Positions 23,619 to 29,486 of a stretch of DNA of 29,486 bases are shown one piece after another (position 1 is the first letter of the stretch; the number at the start of each line of letters is the position of its first letter). The DNA lies in NCBI GenBank assembly GCA_009776395.1, contig WRNX01000004.1, positions 126-29,611 of the forward strand, read 5' to 3'. This stretch comes from Lentimicrobiaceae bacterium. GTDB lineage: Bacteria > Bacteroidota > Bacteroidia > Bacteroidales > WCHB1-69. The notes beneath the pieces are model-generated. The model did no database searches and was not told where the DNA came from. It saw nothing but the letters and a program-made list of their open reading frames with translations. The position numbers and the translations under genes were made by a program.

Positions 23619-25046
23619 ATGAATTTCATCGTCCTTTATGTTGTTTTTGGAGTGGTCGTTTTTGTAGCGTTTGTATCTATTTTATCGCGCTATAAACGTT
23701 GCCCTTCCGACAGAATTTTAGTTGTTTACGGTAAAACCGGTAAAAACAAAGAAGGCGGAGTTAGTTCCGCAAAATGTATTCACGGCGGCGCCGCATTTAT
23801 TTGGCCCGTATTCCAAAGTTACTCTTTCTTAAATTTAACCCCTATTCCAATTGAATGTAATCTTACCAATGCGTTGAGTAAGCAAAACATTCGCGTGGAT
23901 GTGCCTTGCCGCTTTACTGTGGGTATTTCTACCGATCCGGAAAATATGATCAATGCAGCAGAACGCTTGCTGGGATTATCTATTACCAATATTCAAGACC
24001 TTGCCAAAGATATTCTGTTTGGTCAATTGCGTTTGGTGATTGCCACTATGGATATTGAAGAGATTAACGCCGATAGAGATAAATTTCTCATCAATGTAAG
24101 TCAAAACGTTGAATTGGAATTGCGTAAAATTGGATTAAAACTTATCAACGTAAATGTTACAGACATTCGTGATGAATCGGGTTATATTGAGGCATTGGGT
24201 AAAGAAGCGGCAGCCAAAGCTATTAACGAAGCGAAGAAGAGTGTAGCAGAACAGAACCGTTTTGGTGAGATTGGAAAAGCGGAGGCAGACAGAGATAAAG
24301 ATATTCGTATTGCGGAAACCCAGCGTGATACTCGTGTGCGTACTGCTGATGCCAATGCCACCGCAGTACAAGGGGAAAACATTGCCAAAGTATCTATTGC
24401 CAATTCGGACGCAGAACGTCGCGAAAGAGAAGCAGAAGCAATGCGCCGTGCAATTGCCGCCGAAAAAGTGCAAACTGCCAAAGCGCTTGAAGAGGCTTAC
24501 GAAGCAGAGCGACAAGCAGAATTAGTGCGCGCCGATAGAGAACGCGCCGCACAGACCGCCAATATTGTGGTAAGCGCCGAAATAGAAAAACAAAAAGTGA
24601 TCATTGACGCAGAAGCAGAAGCAGAAACAGCCCGCCGCATAGCCAAAGGTGAAGCAGATGCCATATTTGCCAAAATGGAAGCGCAGGCAAGAGGTATTAA
24701 CGAAATTCTTACCAAACAAGCCGCCGGATTTAACCAAATTGTGAAAGCCGCAAATAATGAAGCCGAAAAAGCAGTACTGATGATGATTTCTGACAAGTTG
24801 CCCGAATTGGTGAAAACACAAGTAGAAGCCATTAAAAATATCAAAATTGATAAGATTACCGTATGGGACGGACAAAATAGCAGCAATACCAATGGCAAAA
24901 CAGCCACGGCTAATTTCCTTTCGGGTTTAATGCAATCTGTTCCCCCCTTAAATGACCTCTTTAACATGGCAGGGATGCAGTTGCCCAAATACTTGGGTGA
25001 TGTGAAAGTGGAAGAAGAGCAAGAAACAGTTAATTCTGCAGAATAA
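23619..25046 (+). CDS. Flotillin (SPFH-domain membrane scaffold protein)
   Basis: The 475-residue protein has an N-terminal membrane segment (about 3-22), an SPFH/band-7 domain (about 28-200, with IPIECNLTNALSKQNIRVDVPCRFTV and the conserved NVTDIRDESGYIEALGKEAA) and a long Ala/Glu/Arg-rich coiled coil (about 190-385) with the EA repeats typical of flotillins. A C-terminal part (KLPELVKTQVEAIKNIKIDKITVWDG) follows, also conserved. It forms oligomeric membrane scaffolds and works with the NfeD-like protein encoded upstream. The gene ends 12 bp before the converging recG stop codon; no terminator hairpin is seen between them. Confidence 0.92.
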   Translation: MNFIVLYVVFGVVVFVAFVSILSRYKRCPSDRILVVYGKTGKNKEGGVSSAKCIHGGAAFIWPVFQSYSFLNLTPIPIECNLTNALSKQNIRVDVPCRFTVGISTDPENMINAAERLLGLSITNIQDLAKDILFGQLRLVIATMDIEEINADRDKFLINVSQNVELELRKIGLKLINVNVTDIRDESGYIEALGKEAAAKAINEAKKSVAEQNRFGEIGKAEADRDKDIRIAETQRDTRVRTADANATAVQGENIAKVSIANSDAERREREAEAMRRAIAAEKVQTAKALEEAYEAERQAELVRADRERAAQTANIVVSAEIEKQKVIIDAEAEAETARRIAKGEADAIFAKMEAQARGINEILTKQAAGFNQIVKAANNEAEKAVLMMISDKLPELVKTQVEAIKNIKIDKITVWDGQNSSNTNGKTATANFLSGLMQSVPPLNDLFNMAGMQLPKYLGDVKVEEEQETVNSAE

Positions 25047-25058
25047 TAGAATTGGTAA

Positions 25059-27167
25059 TTACGAAATATTTCCAAAAAAATGCTGCTTCTTCATAATCTC
25101 GTGTAGATATTTTCCCATAGATTGGTTTCTTGCAATTTGTAAATCAGGGTCTTCCTCTAAAATTTCTTTTGCCAAATTTCTTGTAAAGAGTACTAATTTT
25201 TCATCTTTTGCTAAATCTGCAAGTTTGAAGTCTAATTCTCCGCTTTGTCGGGTACCTTGCAAATCGCCGGGACCGCGCAGCCGCAAGTCAATATTAGCAA
25301 TCTCAAACCCATCATTCGTATCTGTCATCGCTTTGAGGCGCTGTTTGCTTTCGGTAGAAAGCTCGTGTTTAGTCATTAACAAACAGTAGGATTGGTCTGC
25401 GCCACGCCCCACGCGCCCACGCAACTGATGCAACTGCGACAAACCAAACCGTTCTGCATTCTCAATTACCATCACCGATGCATTCGGGACATCAATGCCC
25501 ACTTCTATTACCGTAGTTGATAACAAAATATTTATCTCGCCTTTTACAAAACGATTCATTACAAAATCTTTCTCTTTCGCTTTCATTTTTCCATGTACTA
25601 TCCCAATTTGATATAACGGAATGGGAAAACAATCTGCCATGAGATCATATCCCGCCATTAAATCAAACAAGTCCATTTTTTCTGATTCTTTAATCAATGG
25701 ATAAACTACAAATACTTGTCTTCCTGCTGCAATCTCTTTTTGCATAAAACCGAACATCCCTAACCGGTTTTTTTCGTACAGATGTCGTGTAACAATTGGT
25801 TTTCGTCCTTTGGGAAGTTCGTCAATGATAGAAACATCCAAATCGCCGTACAAAGTCATGGCTAAGGTACGCGGAATAGGCGTGGCAGTCATCACCAAAA
25901 TATGAGGAGGAATGTTGTTCTTTTTCCACATTTTGGAACGTTGCTCCACACCAAAACGATGTTGCTCATCAATAATAACTAATCCTAAATTATTGAAAAT
26001 TACGTTGTTTTCCAATAAAGCGTGGGTGCCAATTAAAATATCAATCTCGCCGGTTTGCAACTCTTCAAACAGGCTCTTTCGCTCTTTGCTTTTGGTAGAT
26101 CCTGTAAGAAATCCTACTTTTACTGGCATATCTTTCAGCAACTTGGTAATAGATTCAAAATGCTGAGTAGCAAGAATTTCAGTAGGCGCCATCAAACAAG
26201 ATTGATAGCCGTTATCTTTAGCAATAAGCATCACCAAGAGTGCAGTAATGGTTTTGCCGCTTCCCACATCGCCTTGCAACAGGCGGTTCATCTGTTTTCC
26301 ACTTCCTATATCGGCACGAATCTCTTTAATTACTCTTTTTTGCGCGTTGGTCAATTCAAAAGGTAAATAGGTTTTGTAATACGTGTTAAAAGTCTCCCCA
26401 ACAGTAGAGAAAAGATGACCGGAAGAGCGTTGTGTATGAACTAATTTTTGGGTTAACAAACGTAATTGTACAAAAAAGAGTTCGTCAAATTTTAATCGTA
26501 ATAACGCTTTGTTTAACGACTCTTGCGACTCAGGATAATGTATATTTATCAAAGCTTCTTTGAGCGATAACAATTTGTATTTTTGAATGATATCGTCAGA
26601 TAAACGCTCCGTAATTATCTCTTGAACCTGATTGAGAAGCGTAATCATTATTTTAGAGATGGAACGCGAGTCCAAGCCTGATTTTTTGGCTTTATCCGAT
26701 GTATTATATAACGGTTGGAATGCCATGGATAACCCACTATTCATTTGTTTTTCAGGATCAAGCATTTCCGGATGCGACATATTCCAGCGGTGGTTAAACA
26801 AAGTGGGTTTTCCAAAAATGATATACTCCCGCCTTTCTGCAAGCATATTTTCTATCCATTTTAACGAGTTGAACCACACCAATTCAAGCACGCCAGTTTC
26901 ATCGGTGAACTGTGCCACCAAACGTTTGGTATGACGTTCACCCACAGTTTCATAAGAAATAATTTTTCCTTTAAACTGCATAAAGACGCCCTCTGCCTCA
27001 ATTGCAGAAATAGTATGAATTTGTGATTTATCCACATGGCGATACGGATAATAAAACAAGAGGTCTTGAAATGTAAAAATTTGGAACTCTTTTTTAAAGA
27101 TTTCCGCTTTTTTGGGTCCTACCCCTTTCAAGTATTCTATAGGCGTTTCAAGGAGATTTAATTGCAT
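25059..27167 (-). CDS. recG: ATP-dependent DNA helicase RecG
   Basis: RecG remodels stalled replication forks and Holliday junctions. The 702-residue protein has an N-terminal wedge/OB domain (about 1-200, starting with LETPIEYLKGVGPKKAEIFKKE) and helicase motifs: Walker A GDVGSGKT (299-306), DEQHRFG (400-406), MTATPIPRTLAMT, STTVIEVGIDVPNASVM and QLRGRVGRG. The C-terminal wedge-contacting RLRGPGDLQGTRQSG is present. The length is normal. The start codon overlaps the last 20 bp of the upstream gene (27148-27567), suggesting translational coupling. Confidence 0.96.
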   Translation of the reverse strand: MQLNLLETPIEYLKGVGPKKAEIFKKEFQIFTFQDLLFYYPYRHVDKSQIHTISAIEAEGVFMQFKGKIISYETVGERHTKRLVAQFTDETGVLELVWFNSLKWIENMLAERREYIIFGKPTLFNHRWNMSHPEMLDPEKQMNSGLSMAFQPLYNTSDKAKKSGLDSRSISKIMITLLNQVQEIITERLSDDIIQKYKLLSLKEALINIHYPESQESLNKALLRLKFDELFFVQLRLLTQKLVHTQRSSGHLFSTVGETFNTYYKTYLPFELTNAQKRVIKEIRADIGSGKQMNRLLQGDVGSGKTITALLVMLIAKDNGYQSCLMAPTEILATQHFESITKLLKDMPVKVGFLTGSTKSKERKSLFEELQTGEIDILIGTHALLENNVIFNNLGLVIIDEQHRFGVEQRSKMWKKNNIPPHILVMTATPIPRTLAMTLYGDLDVSIIDELPKGRKPIVTRHLYEKNRLGMFGFMQKEIAAGRQVFVVYPLIKESEKMDLFDLMAGYDLMADCFPIPLYQIGIVHGKMKAKEKDFVMNRFVKGEINILLSTTVIEVGIDVPNASVMVIENAERFGLSQLHQLRGRVGRGADQSYCLLMTKHELSTESKQRLKAMTDTNDGFEIANIDLRLRGPGDLQGTRQSGELDFKLADLAKDEKLVLFTRNLAKEILEEDPDLQIARNQSMGKYLHEIMKKQHFFGNIS

Positions 27168-27567
27168 TTTTCAGATAATTTATTTCCATTTCTCGTTCAA
27201 ATGAATAGGTATCGCTTTTAAAATTACACAATTCGTAAAGTTGTAACGCTTTTTCAAGATACTTATTTGAATTGTCGCAATTATCGCTACAAGCAATATC
27301 AGACAAAAATTTTGCAAATGATTCCATATTTTCAATGTTAAATCCTTTAAAACTACAGATATACTCATTTCCATCTTCAATATTTAACGATAAAAAAGCA
27401 TCCAAATCAAAATTCAAATCGTTAAACAACATTTCTTTGGTTTCTTCAATTTGGTTTTCCGAAGTAACAGCCAAGTTTCCTTTACCACCAAGAAGTTTTT
27501 GCCGCAAAGCACTCATTAATATTCCAATCTTTTGGATTTCTCTAAGTAAATAATCTCTTTTTTCCAT
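27148..27567 (-). CDS. Small protein of unknown function, overlapping recG
   Basis: This 139-residue, probably cytoplasmic helical protein has no recognised family. It begins MEKRDYLLREIQKIGILM, continues with a Gly/Lys-containing turn (LLGGKGNL) and has an acidic middle (about 40-75, NDLNFDLDAFLSLNIEDGNEY). A C-terminal helical hairpin reminiscent of a TPR unit (about 80-130, KYLEKALQLYELCNF) follows. It has normal codon use and overlaps recG by 20 bp in another frame, which argues for a real gene in one operon with recG. A 67-bp gap separates it from the FecCD-type permease upstream. Confidence 0.7.
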   Translation of the reverse strand: MEKRDYLLREIQKIGILMSALRQKLLGGKGNLAVTSENQIEETKEMLFNDLNFDLDAFLSLNIEDGNEYICSFKGFNIENMESFAKFLSDIACSDNCDNSNKYLEKALQLYELCNFKSDTYSFEREMEINYLKNAIKSP

Positions 27568-27634
27568 GAATAAAAACTTTAGTTGTCACTTGAATTATTT
27601 TATTGTGCAAATAAACATGAAATTTTTAATAATG

Positions 27635-28564
27635 CTATTTTCGTACCAGCATAAAAATAAAATAGGGTGCGCCTATCAGGGCAGTGATGCTGCCCACCGG
27701 AAGTTCAGAATTAGACACAATGGTTCGTGCTAACGTATCGGCAACTAACATGAAAATAGCGCCTGACAATATGGAAAAAGCAAACAGAAGTTTGGTTTTG
27801 TTCCCCCAAATAATTCTTACAAGATGAGGAATGATTAACCCAATAAACCCAATTACCCCACAAATAGACACCACAGCGGCAATCATTACCGAAGAAATCA
27901 ATAACGTGGTATAGGTAATTTTTTGAATATTAACGCCGAGCGATTGCGCCTGAATATCTCCCAATTGCATAATATTCAAATCTTTCGATAATAAAAAAAC
28001 AAAAAATGTACAAATCAAAAATATCGGAATAAAAAAGAAAAGGTCTGGGTAAGAAACGGTGGCAAAACTGCCCATTGTCCAAAAGAAAATCTTTTGCATC
28101 TCTTGATGGTTCAATACGATTAACAATGTGAGTATGGAAGCCATTAAAAAATTAAGCGAAATTCCCGCCAACAGCATAATATAGGTAGATTTTATTTTTG
28201 AAAACTGCGTTATTCCCAACATGATTAACAGCGTTAAAAAGGCAGTTACCAAAGCAAAGGAGGTTACTCCAAAAAGATAAAATTCCAATCCGAAAATAAA
28301 AGCGAGCGCTGCGCCAATAGACGCCCCTGATGAAATGCCCAAAATATAGGGATCGCAGATAGGATTACGAAAAATAGACTGAAAAATAGCGCCACACAGC
28401 GCTAACGCCGCACCTGCAAAGACACTCATTAGAATGCGCGGAATGCGCAAATGAACAATCACAAACTCCGTAGATTGCGCTGTACCGATAAAGGCAGCGG
28501 CACTCATTAATCCAAGCAATAACAGGAGTAATAAAACAAATTGCAGCGCTTTGCTTTTCAGCAT
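27635..28564 (-). CDS. FecCD/BtuC-family ABC transporter permease
   Basis: The roughly 310-residue polytopic protein (about 9-10 membrane helices) has the family features RIPRILMSVFAGAALALCGA, NPICDPYILGISSGASIGA and VIGFIGLIIPHLVR, with a C-terminal ELPVGSITALIGAPYFIFML. Such permeases take up iron-siderophore, haem or cobalamin compounds from the periplasm with a binding protein and an ATPase. Neither partner gene is next to it in the window. ATG at 28564 is preferred over TTG at 28573; it starts 11 bp after the stop of the upstream T9SS gene and gives the usual short N terminus before the first helix. The substrate cannot be inferred. Confidence 0.92.
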   Translation of the reverse strand: MLKSKALQFVLLLLLLLGLMSAAAFIGTAQSTEFVIVHLRIPRILMSVFAGAALALCGAIFQSIFRNPICDPYILGISSGASIGAALAFIFGLEFYLFGVTSFALVTAFLTLLIMLGITQFSKIKSTYIMLLAGISLNFLMASILTLLIVLNHQEMQKIFFWTMGSFATVSYPDLFFFIPIFLICTFFVFLLSKDLNIMQLGDIQAQSLGVNIQKITYTTLLISSVMIAAVVSICGVIGFIGLIIPHLVRIIWGNKTKLLFAFSILSGAIFMLVADTLARTIVSNSELPVGSITALIGAPYFIFMLVRK

Positions 28565-28574
28565 TATTGACAAG

Positions 28575-29486
28575 TTATAGTTTTACAACTTTCTGACTCA
28601 CTCCGTTAATCTTCACAAAATAGATACCCGATGGCAAATGGGAAATATTGAAAACCACCCCGTCAGCCTTTGGCTGCCACCCCTCCAATTTATTGGAGGG
28701 GAATTTAGTTACTACATTTCTTCCGTAAATATCAAACACCTCAATGCTCGTAACTTGTAACTCGTAACTCGTAACTTGTAACTCTCCCGTAGTGGGATTC
28801 GGATACAAAGTAAATGAATGATTTTGAAGATTGTTATCTACTATTCCTATTTCGCTGGGCTTTATATAAGTTGCGGTAAATCTTTGAAAATCATAAGTAG
28901 GGATTTTACTTTGCATATTATTGTAATACACAGTTAATTCGGGCTCTTCATACCAATTCCACATAAACCATTTTTTGTTGGACTCAACATAATAGCCTTC
29001 TGTTGCATTATTATTATCATCATAAGAATAATTATATGAGAAATACTCCTCCCATTCGTCCTCATCACTTTCAAACCATGATTCTGATAATAAATTATTT
29101 TGAGAATCGCAGGTATATAATAATTTTATATCATCATACCATAGCTCATCTTCATCAATAAAACTATAGATATGGGTAATTGTTTGGTTTTCCAAATCGT
29201 ATAAAACAGTTAATTTGAGTTCATCTTCCCAAATATCATCAAAGCCTTGAACCATTGCTCCGGTCAGTTGGTTTTGCTCATTGTAAGAATAAGTTACGAT
29301 CTCATAATCTTCCCATTCCTCTTCATCTTCTAAATATTGATGACGTTCTTCAATGAGATTGTTTTGTTCATCATATTTGTAAACCATTTTATCATCCACT
29401 TCCAAGCCATCGTCCCAATCCGAATAGATTACCATTTCTATCATTCTGTTTGATGAATCATAGACATAAGTTTTCATTTCCCAATC
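28575..29486 (-). CDS. T9SS-sorted repeat protein, 5'-truncated by the window edge
   Basis: The frame stays open to the right edge (Asp-Trp-Glu before the first Met at 29477), so the N terminus with its signal peptide is missing. The visible 303 codons hold five to six imperfect repeats of about 40 residues, of the form YxYDxxNxLxE...W-E/D-D/E...YxY (for example YKYDEQNNLIEERHQYLEDE, YSYNEQNQLTG, YTCDSQNNLLSESWFESDED), resembling YD/RHS-like repeats and strongly acidic. The C terminus has FTLYPNPTTGELQVTS, EVFDIYGRNVV and LPSGIYFVKI, a type A T9SS sorting domain. An insert in the sorting domain comes from a palindromic element (28660-28701), and a heptanucleotide repeat encodes ELQVTSY-ELQVTSI. 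It is probably a surface or secreted protein. Confidence 0.85.
   Translation of the reverse strand, partial: DWEMKTYVYDSSNRMIEMVIYSDWDDGLEVDDKMVYKYDEQNNLIEERHQYLEDEEEWEDYEIVTYSYNEQNQLTGAMVQGFDDIWEDELKLTVLYDLENQTITHIYSFIDEDELWYDDIKLLYTCDSQNNLLSESWFESDEDEWEEYFSYNYSYDDNNNATEGYYVESNKKWFMWNWYEEPELTVYYNNMQSKIPTYDFQRFTATYIKPSEIGIVDNNLQNHSFTLYPNPTTGELQVTSYELQVTSIEVFDIYGRNVVTKFPSNKLEGWQPKADGVVFNISHLPSGIYFVKINGVSQKVVKL
28660..28701. repeat. Double-hairpin palindromic element inside the T9SS sorting domain
   Basis: CAGCC-TTT-GGCTG (28664-28676) and CCCCTCCAA-TTTA-TTGGAGGGG (28680-28701, 9-bp perfect arms) stand next to each other. On the coding strand they yield the in-frame peptide KFPSNKLEGWQPKADGVV, placed between sorting-domain strands NVV and FNISHLPSG. 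Confidence 0.65.
28750..28784. repeat. Five tandem heptanucleotides GTAACT(T/C)
   Basis: Five 7-bp units in a row, GTAACTT/C/C/T/C, span 35 bp. Three units equal 21 bp, so the reading frame sees a seven-residue repeat, ELQVTSY/ELQVTSI, in the T9SS sorting domain. Confidence 0.8.

Noticed and set aside
24135..25075. Long minus-strand open frames opposite the flotillin gene
   Set aside because: They mirror the Ala/Glu-rich coiled-coil codons of flotillin in antisense and give low-complexity Ser/Ala/Cys or Phe/Cys-rich peptides.
28573..28573. TTG at 28573 as start of the FecCD permease
   Set aside because: ATG at 28564 is three codons downstream, leaves a normal short N terminus and is the more likely start.

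Overview
The window reads as a chromosomal segment of an AT-rich member of the Bacteroidota, probably close to Bacteroidales. The grounds are two proteins with type IX secretion (T9SS) C-terminal sorting domains, TAnnTTTG-type -7 promoter elements, absence of Shine-Dalgarno sequences, a SecA of about 1,100 residues with a SEC-C zinc tail, a LytS-type sensor paired with a LytTR regulator, an RnfD-type redox subunit, and exported proteins with Gln after the predicted signal-peptide cleavage site. No rRNA, tRNA or CRISPR repeat array was found.

Layout. 1-203 is the 5' end of a cas9 gene that leaves the window on the left. Divergent from it is a well-formed tracrRNA candidate (about 250-320) with its own promoter and intrinsic terminator, followed by a second structured RNA-like element (441-497), a long nested palindrome (540-669) and a relic of an IS4-type transposase (690-818). 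876-4244 encodes a large T9SS-exported multidomain protein, closed by a strong terminator. 4.5-11.3 kb holds plus-strand genes: a lone rnfD, a ROK sugar kinase, an AAA/DUF4143 ATPase and secA. 11.3-14.3 kb, on the minus strand, holds a glutaminyl-peptide cyclotransferase-like lipoprotein, a C-terminal processing protease (S41) and a lone atpE. 14.5-18.8 kb holds a propeller-type histidine kinase and a LytTR response regulator, separated by a decayed AAA/DUF4143 gene. 19.0-21.9 kb is a two-gene exported module of unknown function, preceded by operator-like 21-bp repeats. 22.1-25.0 kb holds an unusually short miaA, then an NfeD-like protein and a flotillin. 25.1-28.6 kb (minus) holds recG, a small conserved-looking protein and a lone FecCD-type permease. 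The right edge is a truncated T9SS-sorted repeat protein.

How the pieces fit. Export and envelope biology dominate: SecA drives export; the QC-like enzyme would cyclise the N-terminal Gln that signal peptidase leaves on at least four proteins encoded here; T9SS carries two proteins across the outer membrane; NfeD/flotillin form a membrane-scaffold pair. Three genes that normally sit in multi-gene operons (rnfD, atpE, the FecCD permease) stand alone. Together with pseudogenes, an IS relic and abundant dispersed repeats, this suggests a genome that has been considerably rearranged.

The most valuable part for follow-up is the left edge, where the cas9/tracrRNA locus should continue outside the window. 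No unambiguously new system is proven by the sequence; the best unknowns are the second RNA element, the 19.0-21.9 kb exported pair with its tandem operator, and the short MiaA.
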